Assembly: GCF_003863355.1 (NCBI RefSeq)
Contig: NZ_QQWG01000005.1
Span: 124,001-188,000 of the forward strand
DNA from: Ancylomarina euxina
Lineage (GTDB): Bacteria > Bacteroidota > Bacteroidia > Bacteroidales > Marinifilaceae
Direction: 5' to 3'
DNA length: 64,000 bases
In this document: one piece after another, positions 20,022-29,065 of the stretch
How the letters are laid out: each line of letters opens with the position of its first letter
How positions within the stretch are numbered: position 1 is the first letter of the stretch
Position numbers and translations under genes: made by a program
Notes under the pieces: generated by a model
Database searches by the model: none
Told to the model about the DNA's origin: nothing
Seen by the model: only the letters and a program-made list of their open reading frames with translations

Positions 20022-20519
20022 ATGTCAACAACGAAGATTGTAAGTGATATCAAAATTATTCCAAATCATGTGAATAGTATTTATTCCTTTTTATCTGATT
20101 TTAGAAAAATTGCTAAAGTTTTTGAACTGGCTGCAGAAAACCCTGAAGTGCAAGCGAAAATCGAAGAGCAAACTAATAAGAAGATGAATTTCAAGGATCA
20201 AATTGAGCATTGGGAAGCTACCGAAGACAATTGTTCTTTTGTAATTAAAGGTTTTGGTGAAGCAGGTTTGCAGTTTGTTGATAAAGAGGAAAACAAAAGC
20301 CTGAAATTGACAGGATACGGACGAAGTCCTTTTGAGTTTTATATGTGGATTCAGCTCATAGAGCAAGGACCTTATGAGACAAAGCTTCGATTAACTGTTC
20401 ATGCCGAGTTGAACGCCATGATGAAAATGATGTTGAAGAAAAAATTGGAAAAAGGAATTGACCAATTGGCTGAAGGAATGACCCAAATTCCTTATCAAAA
20501 TCTTCAGAATATCGGGTAA
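20022..20519 (+). CDS. SRPBCC-fold protein of unknown function
   Basis: A 165-residue soluble protein with the pattern of an SRPBCC (START/Bet v1-like) fold: an N-terminal strand, a helix pair, alternating strands (ATEDNCSFVIKGFG, SLKLTGYG, FEFYMWIQL) and a long C-terminal helix with MMKMMLKKKLEKGID. Such proteins enclose a hydrophobic ligand cavity. No ligand can be assigned. It follows pyrE after a terminator and has its own terminator downstream. Confidence 0.7.
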   Translation: MSTTKIVSDIKIIPNHVNSIYSFLSDFRKIAKVFELAAENPEVQAKIEEQTNKKMNFKDQIEHWEATEDNCSFVIKGFGEAGLQFVDKEENKSLKLTGYGRSPFEFYMWIQLIEQGPYETKLRLTVHAELNAMMKMMLKKKLEKGIDQLAEGMTQIPYQNLQNIG

Positions 20520-20560
20520 ATATGATTTGTTGATGTGCAAATTAGATGATCTGATGATGA

Positions 20561-20593
20561 AAATAGCCAGACTTTAGAGTTTGGCTATTTTTG
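20561..20593 (+). terminator. Terminator of the SRPBCC gene
   Basis: A 9-bp perfect inverted repeat (20561-20569 with 20582-20590), extended by a G-T and an A-T pair, followed by a T run, 41 bp after the stop. Confidence 0.75.
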
Positions 20594-20688
20594 TTTTATA
20601 TAAATATTAGAAAGTTCTCGTCATTTTGTAGGTGTCAATATTCAAATTTGTCAAATTCGCATCAGATATTTCTTTAAATTGATATGAC

Positions 20689-20701
20689 GGTGCTCTGCAC
20701 C
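20689..20701. repeat. Small palindromic hairpin GGTGC-TCT-GCACC, copy 1
   Basis: A perfect 5-bp stem with a TCT loop; the 11-mer TGCTCTGCACC within it recurs 50 bp downstream. Confidence 0.6.
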
Positions 20702-20738
20702 CCAATCCTGTATCAGGTATGTGTTCTACAGATATTAA

Positions 20739-20751
20739 GATGCTCTGCACC
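20739..20751. repeat. Small palindromic hairpin, copy 2 (one mismatch)
   Basis: The GATGC-TCT-GCACC form of the same element; it shares TGCTCTGCACC with copy 1 and differs in one arm base that breaks one pair. Confidence 0.55.
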
Positions 20752-20881
20752 TATACCTACATTTTTAATTTAAGGAAATATTTATTGATGAAAGTTGAAA
20801 AGTTAAAAGAATGAAGTGATATTTAGTCAAACAGAACACGAACTCTAGACACTTATTACTTTTAACTAAACTTGTTATTAA

Positions 20882-20894
20882 GCGACAGAGTCGC
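20882..20894. repeat. Small palindromic hairpin GCGAC-AGA-GTCGC
   Basis: A 5-bp perfect stem with an AGA loop. Read on the minus strand it is GCGAC-TCT-GTCGC, the same 5-3-5 architecture and loop as the two copies at 20.7 kb but inverted. Confidence 0.5.
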
Positions 20895-20942
20895 GTAATA
20901 TTTATAGCTGTTATAAAATCATGAAGAAATGGCATCCTATCT

Positions 20943-20995
20943 TTCCGTCGAATGCGTAAATGTTGAAAAAAGAGCTTAGCGTTTACGAGACGGAA
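20943..20995. repeat. Imperfect inverted repeat
   Basis: A 7-bp arm (20943-20949 with 20989-20995) and an inner 6-bp arm (20955-20960 with 20982-20987), separated by a small asymmetric internal loop (5 nt and 1 nt), could fold into one stem-loop. Confidence 0.45.
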
Positions 20996-21080
20996 GTCAC
21001 AGAGATTATTTATTCACAGGTATATTTTTTAAAAGTTTTGATAATGAATATCAATAGATTCCTTTCTGATATGGTGAAGT

Positions 21081-21830
21081 CTATCTGATAAAGGAAACTT
21101 CTTTAAAATTGTAGGTTCTGACCACCTTCTCTTCATCTTGAATTAGTAGTTGACCAAATTCAGATATACCAACAATTTGTCCTTTAAACTGTCCTTCTTC
21201 ATCCTTGAATGTATGTTCTTCCTTCATCCAAAACATCGCTTTAAGATAATCATCCTTTAATTCGTAGCCCTTTCCATTTAGTAATTGGAAATATCGATTT
21301 TCAATAGAGGCTAACAGTTTTATCAACTCCTTTTCAAGATCATAAGTTTCATTTGTTAGCATATGAAGTGAAATAGGGTTGGGTGCATCTGAAAGAAACC
21401 GTTTCTGATTAATGTTTAGCCCAATACCACATACCGAATGTGACAGATAAGCTCCCATAATAGATTGTTCGATTAAGATTCCAGCAATTTTTTTGTCACT
21501 TACATAAATATCGTTTGGCCATTTCACTGAAACGTCCTCAGAATAAGTGTCTAAGTAATCTTTTACTCCCAGTGAAACAATCATTGAAACCTGAAATTGA
21601 TCCTGTGCTTTTATAAAGTCAGGGCGAAGTATCAGACTAATGGTAAGGTTTTTGCCACTTTCACTTTCCCAAGCATTTGTTTGCTGTCCGCGGCCTTCTG
21701 TCTGATTTAATGCCATAACGACAGTGCCACCTGACGGATTGGTATCTTTAATCAGTTGGAGCGCATGCAAGTTGGTTGAGTCAAGTTGTTCGACTCTAAT
21801 AATACGTTCGGAATGAAATAAATTTGGCAT
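21081..21830 (-). CDS. birA: Biotin--[acetyl-CoA-carboxylase] ligase
   Basis: A 249-residue biotin protein ligase. It has the biotin-binding loop ALNQTEGRGQQTNAWES (the GRGxxxxxW core), the catalytic KWPNDIYVSDKKIAGILIE segment split over the active site, and a short C-terminal SH3-like domain. There is no N-terminal helix-turn-helix, so unlike E. coli BirA it should not be a repressor. It activates biotin to biotinyl-AMP and attaches it to carboxylase carrier protein. It is divergent from rsfS. Confidence 0.93.
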   Translation of the reverse strand: MPNLFHSERIIRVEQLDSTNLHALQLIKDTNPSGGTVVMALNQTEGRGQQTNAWESESGKNLTISLILRPDFIKAQDQFQVSMIVSLGVKDYLDTYSEDVSVKWPNDIYVSDKKIAGILIEQSIMGAYLSHSVCGIGLNINQKRFLSDAPNPISLHMLTNETYDLEKELIKLLASIENRYFQLLNGKGYELKDDYLKAMFWMKEEHTFKDEEGQFKGQIVGISEFGQLLIQDEEKVVRTYNFKEVSFIR

Positions 21831-21960
21831 AGGGTGGATTCAAATTTGATTTGGTGCAAAATTAAGACGAAGATTTCGATTTCTAAGACATCAAACTCTG
21901 TTTTTATCATCTAGACCTAAATCTAAAGTTTGCTTTATTATAATAGACTTAAAAAAAAAT

Positions 21961-21968
21961 TATCTTTG
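21961..21968 (+). promoter_or_regulatory. Possible -7 box for rsfS-ftsH
   Basis: TATCTTTG matches TAnnTTTG exactly and lies 18 bp before the rsfS ATG. A -33 TTG at canonical spacing is not evident in the A-rich upstream sequence. Confidence 0.5.
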
Positions 21969-21986
21969 TAAGATTAAAATTAATAT

Positions 21987-22361
21987 ATGACTAAAAAAAG
22001 AGAACATTTACCTGAAAAATTAGTCGATACGATTATTGAAGCTTTAAAGAATTTAAAAGCGGTTGATATTGTAAGTGTTGATTTAAAAAATGTAAGTGGC
22101 GCTGTATGTAAGTATTTCGTTATTTGTAACGGAACATCAAATACACATGTTTCAGCACTTGCAGATAATGTAGAAGACGAAACATTAGAAAAATTAAATG
22201 AAAAAGTGTGGAGGGTGGAAGGTAAACAAAATGCTCAATGGGTGCTTTTGGATTATGCCGATGTTGTCGTTCACGTTTTTCAAAAAGAATATCGCGATTA
22301 TTATCAATTAGAACAACTTTGGGCTGATGCTAATATAACTTGTATCCCTGACGTTCATTAA
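21987..22361 (+). CDS. rsfS: Ribosomal silencing factor RsfS
   Basis: A 124-residue protein of the RsfS (DUF143/Iojap) family. Typical segments are KAVDIVSVDLKNVSG, YFVICNGTSNTHVSALAD, and VLLDYADVVVHVFQKEYRDYY toward the end. RsfS binds ribosomal protein L14 on the 50S subunit and blocks subunit joining, lowering translation in starvation. It lies 29 bp before ftsH, so it is probably co-transcribed with it. Confidence 0.94.
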   Translation: MTKKREHLPEKLVDTIIEALKNLKAVDIVSVDLKNVSGAVCKYFVICNGTSNTHVSALADNVEDETLEKLNEKVWRVEGKQNAQWVLLDYADVVVHVFQKEYRDYYQLEQLWADANITCIPDVH

Positions 22362-22390
22362 TCAGTAGAAATAGAATTATACAAAATATA

Positions 22391-24430
22391 ATGACAGAAA
22401 AGAAATCGCCTAACACGCCTCCTCCTTCAGATAAGAAAGGAAAGAGCCCAAATAATATGATGAAAGCTCCTAAATTCAATGCTTATTGGATCTATGGAAT
22501 TATAGCTCTTTCATTTTTAGCCATTCAATATTTTACTTACCAACAAAACCCTAAGGAAACGAGTTGGCATAAAGTGAAAGTTGAAATGTTACGTAACCAT
22601 GATGTTGAGAAAATAGAGATTGTACGTAACCTGGGTAACGTTAATGTTTATATAAAAGATGCGAATCTAGAAAAGTATCCAGATTTATTTTCAAATTCAT
22701 TTGATTCACCATCTAAGGCCGGACCGCATTACTTCTTCACAATTGGTTCTATCGAGAACTTTGAGCAAAATTTGGAAAGTGCTCAAGAATCTATGCCTGA
22801 AGCTGATCGAGTTGCCGTAAAATATGTTGATCACAAAGATTACTTTGGTGATATTATAGGATTTTTATTTCCTATTCTGATTATTCTGGCTATTTGGTTC
22901 TTTGTATTTAAGAGAATGAGCAAAGGTGCTGGCGGAGGTGCTGGCGGAGGAAATATTTTTAATGTTGGAAAATCAAAAGCTAAAGTTTTTGATAAAGAGT
23001 CTGATATTAAAACAAACTTTAAGGATGTTGCAGGTTTGGCTGAGGCTAAGCAAGAGGTAGAAGAAATTGTAGAATTCTTAAAGTTTCCTGAGAAATATAC
23101 TCAATTAGGTGGTAAAATACCTAAAGGAGCATTGCTGGTAGGCCCTCCGGGAACAGGTAAGACACTTTTGGCTAAGGCTGTGGCTGGTGAAGCTCACGTA
23201 CCTTTCTTTAGTATGTCAGGCTCTGATTTTGTTGAGATGTTTGTCGGTGTTGGTGCTAGTCGTGTTCGTGATCTATTTAAGCAGGCTAAAGAGAAATCAC
23301 CTTGTATCATTTTCATCGATGAGATTGATGCTATTGGTCGTGCTAGAGGTAAGAATCCAAATATGGGAGCTAACGATGAGCGTGAGAATACATTGAATCA
23401 GTTATTGACCGAGATGGATGGTTTTGATACCAACTCGGGGGTTATTATTCTTGCGGCAACTAACCGTGCTGATATTCTTGATAGAGCTTTGATGCGTGCC
23501 GGTCGTTTTGATCGTCAAATCCACGTTGAGCTACCAGACTTAAATGAGCGTGAAGAAATTTTCAATGTACATCTTCGTCCACTCAAGCTTGATGAATCGG
23601 TTAAGAGTGAATTTTTAGCGAAGCAAACACCAGGTTTCTCGGGAGCTGATATTGCTAATGTTTGTAACGAGTCGGCTTTGATCGCTGCTCGTAAAAAGAA
23701 GAATGTTATTCAGAAGCAAGATTTCCTTGATGCAGTTGACCGAATTATTGGAGGTTTAGAGAAAAAAAATAAGATTATCTCAGTAAATGAGAAGAAGACC
23801 ATTGCTTATCATGAAGCTGGTCATGCAACTATTTCCTGGTTGTTAGAATATGCTCATCCTTTGGTGAAAGTTACCATTGTGCCACGTGGAAAAGCTCTTG
23901 GCGCGGCTTGGTATCTGCCAGAAGAGAGAAGTATTACAACAAAAGAACAGTTGCTAGACGAAATGTGTTCTGCTCTTGGAGGACGTGCTGCAGAAGAATT
24001 AACCTTTGGTAAGATTTCTACAGGTGCACAAAATGATCTAGAGAAAGTAACTAAGCAGGCAATGGCTATGGTTTCTATCTTTGGAATGAGTGAAAAAGTT
24101 GGTAACGTAAGTTATTACGACTCATCAGGACAGTCTGATTATGGATTCTCTAAACCCTATAGTGAGAAAACTGCCGAGCTTATCGATAAGGAAGTTAAAG
24201 AATTGATTGAGACTTCATATAAGAGAGCTAAGCAGATCCTAAAGGATAATATGGAAGGTCACCAAAAAGTGAGCCAATTGTTATTGGAGCGTGAGGTGAT
24301 ATTCAGTGAAGATTTAGAGGCTATATTTGGAAAGAGAGATTTTGGTACTGAAGAGTCCAAAATACTTCCAGTAGATGTTCCTGAGAAAGAAGAAAGATCA
24401 GAAGAAGAGAACAACTCTAAGGCTGTTTAA
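22391..24430 (+). CDS. ftsH: ATP-dependent zinc metalloprotease FtsH
   Basis: A 679-residue membrane protease. Two TM helices (about 34-52 and 155-173) flank a periplasmic domain. The AAA+ module has Walker A GPPGTGKT at residue 251, Walker [12 protein letters not shown] and the second region of homology [19 protein letters not shown]. The peptidase has HEAGH at residues 474-478. The acidic C-terminal tail is divergent. FtsH degrades misassembled membrane proteins and some soluble regulators. It is downstream of rsfS, with a terminator just after. Confidence 0.97.
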   Translation: MTEKKSPNTPPPSDKKGKSPNNMMKAPKFNAYWIYGIIALSFLAIQYFTYQQNPKETSWHKVKVEMLRNHDVEKIEIVRNLGNVNVYIKDANLEKYPDLFSNSFDSPSKAGPHYFFTIGSIENFEQNLESAQESMPEADRVAVKYVDHKDYFGDIIGFLFPILIILAIWFFVFKRMSKGAGGGAGGGNIFNVGKSKAKVFDKESDIKTNFKDVAGLAEAKQEVEEIVEFLKFPEKYTQLGGKIPKGALLVGPPGTGKTLLAKAVAGEAHVPFFSMSGSDFVEMFVGVGASRVRDLFKQAKEKSPCIIFIDEIDAIGRARGKNPNMGANDERENTLNQLLTEMDGFDTNSGVIILAATNRADILDRALMRAGRFDRQIHVELPDLNEREEIFNVHLRPLKLDESVKSEFLAKQTPGFSGADIANVCNESALIAARKKKNVIQKQDFLDAVDRIIGGLEKKNKIISVNEKKTIAYHEAGHATISWLLEYAHPLVKVTIVPRGKALGAAWYLPEERSITTKEQLLDEMCSALGGRAAEELTFGKISTGAQNDLEKVTKQAMAMVSIFGMSEKVGNVSYYDSSGQSDYGFSKPYSEKTAELIDKEVKELIETSYKRAKQILKDNMEGHQKVSQLLLEREVIFSEDLEAIFGKRDFGTEESKILPVDVPEKEERSEEENNSKAV

Positions 24431-24454
24431 TTCCTTGTACCAGATATTTATTAA

Positions 24455-24496
24455 AGCTAAGTTGTCTATGAGAGTTGACAACTTAGCTATTTTTTG
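24455..24496 (+). terminator. Terminator of rsfS-ftsH
   Basis: A 12-bp perfect inverted repeat (24455-24466 with 24477-24488) with a 10-nt loop, followed by TTTTTT, 24 bp after the ftsH stop. Confidence 0.88.
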
Positions 24497-24545
24497 TTTA
24501 AATTGGCGGCTTAATTTTGTTGGGTTGTATTAATTCATATTCATA

Positions 24546-25370
24546 GTGGGGGAATTTATAAAAAGAGCTTTAACAGCAGTATTATTCGGAATTATTTTAA
24601 TTGCAGGGATCAACCTTCATCCTGTAGGCTTTATTGCGACCTTCTTGGGAATAGCACTTTTAGCCAACTATGAATTTTATGGCCTAATAAAAAAGGCTAA
24701 TGCGTCACCTCAGATCAGTACAGGACTATTAGCCGTTGTGTTATTATTTGCTGCTGTAACGTCACATATTTATTATGGGAAAGCAATCTTTTCTCACTTA
24801 TTACTCTTACTTGTATTTTTAAGTTTTATTATTGAGCTTTATCGTAAGAAGGATAATCCTTTTGCTAATATAGCCTATACTTTATTAGGAATTATTTATG
24901 TGGCTTTGCCTTTCGCTTTACTGATTTATCTTGTATTTCAGAATGGAGTTGAGCAGTTCAGACCTGATATTGTAATGGGTATCTTTATTATGATTTGGGT
25001 AAATGATACGCTTGCCTATCTAGTTGGTGTTAATTTTGGTAAGCATAGATTATTCGAGCGTATCTCTCCTAAGAAATCTTGGGAAGGAAGTATTGGCGGT
25101 GGTATTGCAACCCTGCTAGCTGCTTTGGGATGCTCATATTTTAGTCAGGAGCTAAGTTTGGTTTTATGGCTTTCAGTAGGACTTATTGTTGCTGTTGCTG
25201 GTGGTTTAGGTGATTTGGTTGAATCTCTTTTTAAGCGCAGCATTAAAGTGAAAGATTCAGGTTCAATTTTACCTGGACATGGTGGGATTTTAGATCGCTT
25301 TGATGCGATTTTGATTGTGGCTCCTATTGTCTATGTATTCCTGGAAATTGTAAAGGAGTTCAGTAAGTAA
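24546..25370 (+). CDS. cdsA: Phosphatidate cytidylyltransferase
   Basis: A 274-residue membrane protein with about eight TM helices. The C-terminal CDS signature reads SPKKSWEGSIGGG, then GDLVESLFKRSIKVKDSG and LPGHGGILDRFDAI. It converts phosphatidic acid and CTP to CDP-diacylglycerol, the substrate of PssA in this same window. The start is a GTG: upstream in frame there is no ATG before a stop at 24531. It follows a terminator, so it has a separate promoter or depends on read-through. Confidence 0.95.
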   Translation: MGEFIKRALTAVLFGIILIAGINLHPVGFIATFLGIALLANYEFYGLIKKANASPQISTGLLAVVLLFAAVTSHIYYGKAIFSHLLLLLVFLSFIIELYRKKDNPFANIAYTLLGIIYVALPFALLIYLVFQNGVEQFRPDIVMGIFIMIWVNDTLAYLVGVNFGKHRLFERISPKKSWEGSIGGGIATLLAALGCSYFSQELSLVLWLSVGLIVAVAGGLGDLVESLFKRSIKVKDSGSILPGHGGILDRFDAILIVAPIVYVFLEIVKEFSK

Positions 25371-25402
25371 TATTGAATATCGATATATAAAACAAAGAAA
25401 AG

Positions 25403-25432
25403 CGATCAACTTAATTGTTGATCGTTTTTTTT
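25403..25432. terminator. Terminator between cdsA and the radical SAM gene
   Basis: An 8-bp perfect inverted repeat (25403-25410 with 25417-25424), a 6-nt loop and a run of eight T. The left flank is A-rich, so it could also serve the minus strand gene. Confidence 0.82.
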
Positions 25433-25454
25433 ATATTCTTGTTTTTTTATTTTT

Positions 25455-25468
25455 CACATCCTCACATC
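25455..25468. repeat. CACATCCTCACATC short repeat
   Basis: Two near copies of CACATC-type units overlap the stop codon of the radical SAM gene. The 10-mer CACATCCTCA recurs at 26501-26510 beside the larger 8-bp tandem array. Confidence 0.5.
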
Positions 25469-26345
25469 AAAGTCCTCTCATCCATTCGGGTCTGAGTTTT
25501 GCATTTGCGGGATCGTCAAATACACCATTTATACGATCTAGGAGCTCTTCTTTATCTCTATTGAGATTACCTTTGAGAATTAGATAATTCGAGGCATGAT
25601 CGCTACGAAAGACGGTATTGTCGAGTTCCAGCGTTTCTATAAACACTTTCATTTCAGCTATCAGTTCAATGGTGTTTAGTGGAATAAATTCATCATTAAA
25701 CTTCTGTTTGAAATGATCTTCTCCATATGGGTAACTCAATACCAGTGTCGATAAAAACTCGGGTTGAATTTCGTTCACAACTTTTGCTGAATTGATGGCA
25801 TGCTGCTCAGAATATTTTTGTCCACCCAAACCATTCAATATCATGACTGATAATTTGATACCAGCCTGTCTTGCTTTCTTTAAAGCACTGCTTGTACTAC
25901 TAAAATCTTCTCCTTTGTTTATGACCTGTAGTAATTTATCATCACCAGATTCGATTCCAACATAAAGTAATTTTAAACCTTTTGAGGTTAATATTCTCAG
26001 TTCTTCATCGGTTTTGGATTCAATATCCCGAGGTAAAGCATAGGCTGAAACTCGGTTAAGTTTTGGAAAGGTTGCATTTAGCTTATCTAATAAACGACTT
26101 AGTTTATCGAAGGACATAACCATGGCATTGCCATCAGCCAAAAATACCTTTCGGATTTGATCAGCTTGAGATGATAAACTGTCAATTTCGGCAAAGATTT
26201 CTTCTTCAGGTCTAAGTCGGAATTGCTTGTTACTGTACATTTCGCAAAAGGCACATTTATTCCAGGCACAGCCTAAACTAACTTGTAATATAAGAGAATA
26301 GGCCTCACTTGGAGGTCTGAAAAGGGGTTCGTCGTATGTTATCAT
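25467..26345 (-). CDS. Radical SAM protein of unknown function
   Basis: A 292-residue single-domain radical SAM enzyme. The N-terminal cluster motif is CAWNKCAFC near residue 26, a CX4CX2C spacing instead of the textbook CX3CX2C but seen in a large uncharacterised clade. An aromatic residue (F) before the last Cys is conserved. Segments LADGNAMVMSF and LYVGIESGDDKLLQVINKGE match the SAM-binding barrel of the COG1032/MiaB-like group. There is no B12, TRAM or SPASM domain. The reaction is unknown. Confidence 0.78.
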   Translation of the reverse strand: MITYDEPLFRPPSEAYSLILQVSLGCAWNKCAFCEMYSNKQFRLRPEEEIFAEIDSLSSQADQIRKVFLADGNAMVMSFDKLSRLLDKLNATFPKLNRVSAYALPRDIESKTDEELRILTSKGLKLLYVGIESGDDKLLQVINKGEDFSSTSSALKKARQAGIKLSVMILNGLGGQKYSEQHAINSAKVVNEIQPEFLSTLVLSYPYGEDHFKQKFNDEFIPLNTIELIAEMKVFIETLELDNTVFRSDHASNYLILKGNLNRDKEELLDRINGVFDDPANAKLRPEWMRGL

Positions 26346-26380
26346 CTTGCAAAAATATCAAAATTTGAATAGTGATTCAT

Positions 26381-26409
26381 AAAAAATGCCCCGTTTAAAA
26401 CGAGGCATT
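26381..26409 (-). terminator. Terminator of the ABC exporter operon
   Basis: A hairpin (6-bp outer arm 26385-26390 with 26104 offset equivalents 26404-26409, one mismatch, then 2 bp and a 7-nt loop) with a six-A run on the left that becomes a U tract on the minus strand. It lies about 110 bp after the permease stop, beyond the tandem repeats. Confidence 0.65.
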
Positions 26410-26471
26410 GATTAAAATCTATGAGTAGAAGGTTTTATTGATGATAATTGCGATAATTATTTAATCTCTAA

Positions 26472-26519
26472 ATCATCACATCATCACATCATCACATCAT
26501 CACATCCTCATATCACCAC
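26472..26519. repeat. 8-bp tandem repeat ATCATCAC
   Basis: Four perfect copies (26472-26503) followed by about two degenerate copies run up to the stop codon of the ABC permease. There is no spacer/repeat organisation, so this is a microsatellite. Confidence 0.85.
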
Positions 26520-26520
26520 A

Positions 26521-27861
26521 TTATCTGTGATAGCGTAACCATTTCCATATCTCTTTGTAAGAAACTTTTTTGCCATACATTAGAATACCTGTACGGTAAA
26601 TTTTTGCAGCTACCCAAGTTACAAATATGAATGATGCAACCAGTAACCCCATTGATAGTAGTAACTCCCATAATGGAACCCCAAAAGGTATACGTACCAA
26701 CATAACAATTGGAGATGTCAATGGAATGATAGATCCCCAGAAAGCGATTGCACCTTCGGGATTTTTGGCTGCTGCCATTCCAATATATAAAGCAAGAACA
26801 AGAGGCAATGAAATTGGCAACATAAACTGTTGAGTTTCGGTTTCGTTATCAACGGCTGAACCAACGGCAGCAAATAAGGCTGAATACAATAAATAACCAG
26901 CTAGAAAAAAGAAGATAAAACCTCCTAATATACTCATAATATAGGCCATGTCGAAAGTTCCAAGAACATCCTGCATCATATTTAACTGAGCCTGATTCAT
27001 TGCTTGTCCTGTACTTGGCAATTGACTGATAGAGGAAGCTTGTTGTATGCTCGATGCATCAAGCCCTGGTAAGAAAATAGCACTACCAATCATGATAATT
27101 GCTCCTGATAGAATGACCCACATTAAGAATTGAGTTAAGCCAACCATCGCGACACCGACGATTTTACCCATCATTAACTGGAAAGGCTTAACAGATGAAA
27201 TGATCACTTCGATAATTCGGTTGCTTTTTTCTTCGATAACCCCTCGCATCACCTGAACACCATACATGAAAATAAACATGTAGATAATGAAACTCATGGC
27301 AAAGCCAAGTCCCATTGCAATTTCAGTTGAGCTTTGTTTAATCTCTCCGTCATCACCAAATTTTATGGTCTTTACCGATATTGGAGTTTTAGTTGCCGCT
27401 AATTTTTGCTCCAAATCAGGCATATTAGCTTCTGCAATTATTTTCGAACGCTTAATCGTTTCTATATGATTACGAATTTGCGATCCAACCTCTGATTTAA
27501 CTTCTATGGTCACTTGCTTAAACGAAAATAGCTCGGTCGACTGTGATTCTAGTATGTCTTTCGGAATTTTAAGAAGTGCATAATACCCCTTGGTATCCAA
27601 CATTTTCTTAGCTTCATCAAAGCTTGTGTTCTCTAAATATTCGAAGGTGGTGAAATCTTTTGATTCTACTGGGCTAACCAGTTCAGATTCATTGATAACC
27701 CCAATGGTTCTTTTTTCGGTATCGTCCTTCATCATCATCCATATCATAAAAGCATATATACCTGCAATTAGAATAGGTGTAAGAAATGTTAGGAGTAAGA
27801 AGGATTTCTTTTTAACTCGTGATAAATATTCACGTTGAATAATGATTAATATCTTGTTCAT
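26521..27861 (-). CDS. ABC transporter permease (ABC-2/NatB type)
   Basis: A 446-residue membrane protein. One TM helix at about 18-42, then a large extracytoplasmic region (about 43-175), then five to six TM helices to the C-terminus, the ABC2_membrane_3 layout of NatB-like exporters. The fourth quarter carries a Gln/Ser-rich loop (about residue 270-290). It forms the membrane half of an export pump with the ATPase encoded just upstream, 67 bp away. The substrate is unknown; Na+ export or lipid/peptide export are family options. Confidence 0.82.
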   Translation of the reverse strand: MNKILIIIQREYLSRVKKKSFLLLTFLTPILIAGIYAFMIWMMMKDDTEKRTIGVINESELVSPVESKDFTTFEYLENTSFDEAKKMLDTKGYYALLKIPKDILESQSTELFSFKQVTIEVKSEVGSQIRNHIETIKRSKIIAEANMPDLEQKLAATKTPISVKTIKFGDDGEIKQSSTEIAMGLGFAMSFIIYMFIFMYGVQVMRGVIEEKSNRIIEVIISSVKPFQLMMGKIVGVAMVGLTQFLMWVILSGAIIMIGSAIFLPGLDASSIQQASSISQLPSTGQAMNQAQLNMMQDVLGTFDMAYIMSILGGFIFFFLAGYLLYSALFAAVGSAVDNETETQQFMLPISLPLVLALYIGMAAAKNPEGAIAFWGSIIPLTSPIVMLVRIPFGVPLWELLLSMGLLVASFIFVTWVAAKIYRTGILMYGKKVSYKEIWKWLRYHR

Positions 27862-27928
27862 TGTATTTATCTATAAGTCCGATGAGATCGGAATGAAAAT
27901 GAATTCTATTATTTGTTTATTTAGTTGA

Positions 27929-28864
27929 TTATTCAAAATCAAGACTAAGATTTTTTTCGTTCACAACGCGAATAAAAATATCGTTCATGCTTGGAATAAT
28001 TTCGTTGAATGAAACAATCTCGACATGAGGGAGTATTTGATTTAACAAATCATTAGAGCTTGTTCCATTATTTAATTTCAACCTTAAAGATTCGAATTCC
28101 TTACCTGATTGATGTTCTAATATTTCAATATCACTTGATAAATTTGCCTTTAGCTTTTCTTGATCACCAGTGAAAGAAACATTATAAGTATTGGTTCGGT
28201 ATTCTTTTTTGATATCTTCAAAAGAGCCATCAAGTATTTTTTCAGACTTATGAATAAGTGCAATATGATCGCAAATTTCTTCGACAGATGCCATATTGTG
28301 AGTTGAGAAAATAATGGTGCAGCCCTTATCGCGTAGTTCTAATATTTCTTTTTTAAGAAGGTTTGCATTAATAGGGTCAAATCCACTAAAAGGCTCATCG
28401 AATATTAGAAGTTTAGGTTCGTGAAGAATGGTTGTGATGAATTGGATTTTCTGAGCCATTCCTTTAGAAAGCTCTTCAACTTTTTTATCCCACCATTCTA
28501 AAATATCGAATTTCTTAAACCAAGCTTGTAGTTTAGCAGTTGCATCTTGCTTGCTCATCCCTTTTAACTGAGCCAAGTAAATAGATTGCTCACCAACCTT
28601 CATTTTCTTGTATAAGCCACGCTCCTCAGGTAAATAACCAATATGGTGTACGTGTTCTGCTTTTAAAGGTTCACCATTAAAGAAAACCTCGCCTGAGTCA
28701 GGGCCAGTAATTTGATTAATTATTCGAATTAGAGTTGTTTTACCAGCACCATTAGGCCCAAGTAGACCAAATATGCTTCCTTCAGAAACCGATATGCTTA
28801 CACCTTTTAGAGCTGTGTGTCCTGCATATTGTTTTACTATATTTTTTGCTTCGAAAAACATCAT
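27929..28864 (-). CDS. ABC transporter ATP-binding protein (NatA-like)
   Basis: A 311-residue ABC ATPase. Walker A GPNGAGKTT is near residue 36; the signature reads LSKGMAQK (the variant typical of export ATPases of the NatA/CcmA group); Walker B LLIFDEPFSGFDP and the switch His in FSTHNM follow. About 80 residues after the nucleotide-binding domain form a C-terminal extension. It supplies energy to the adjacent NatB-type permease and is the first gene of the pair. Confidence 0.88.
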   Translation of the reverse strand: MMFFEAKNIVKQYAGHTALKGVSISVSEGSIFGLLGPNGAGKTTLIRIINQITGPDSGEVFFNGEPLKAEHVHHIGYLPEERGLYKKMKVGEQSIYLAQLKGMSKQDATAKLQAWFKKFDILEWWDKKVEELSKGMAQKIQFITTILHEPKLLIFDEPFSGFDPINANLLKKEILELRDKGCTIIFSTHNMASVEEICDHIALIHKSEKILDGSFEDIKKEYRTNTYNVSFTGDQEKLKANLSSDIEILEHQSGKEFESLRLKLNNGTSSNDLLNQILPHVEIVSFNEIIPSMNDIFIRVVNEKNLSLDFE

Positions 28865-29015
28865 GTATAAATAAATTAAAGGGGTTTTAATGATTAATAG
28901 TTAGTTTCAATATCGTGTTTACTAATTAGTGTACAAAATACCTAAAAGTTACATCTGTTTAATATAAAATCGATATAAAGGTGAAAGTTAGCGATTATAC
29001 CTTTAAAAATAAGGA

Positions 29016-29049
29016 CAAAAAAAATCCCTCAGATATTTCTGAGGGATTT
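29016..29049 (-). terminator. Terminator of grpE-dnaJ
   Basis: A 12-bp perfect inverted repeat (29022-29033 with 29038-29049) with a 4-nt loop; the A run at 29016-29024 gives the minus-strand U tract, 17 bp after dnaJ. Confidence 0.9.
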
Positions 29050-29065
29050 ACGCTTGACTATTTTT

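Larger units (their letters stand above)
20520..21080. other. 561-bp intergenic region with several hairpin repeats
   Basis: The gap between the SRPBCC gene and the 3' end of birA holds the SRPBCC terminator, a degenerate GATGATG-rich stretch (20529-20560), two TGCTCTGCACC copies 50 bp apart, a GCGAC-AGA-GTCGC hairpin and a longer imperfect inverted repeat at 20943-20995. No open frame of useful length was found. It may be an intergenic site invaded by small palindromic elements. Confidence 0.55.

Noticed and set aside
26472-26519. Repeat array that might be mistaken for a CRISPR
   Set aside because: Units are 8 bp, directly abutting, without spacers or cas genes.
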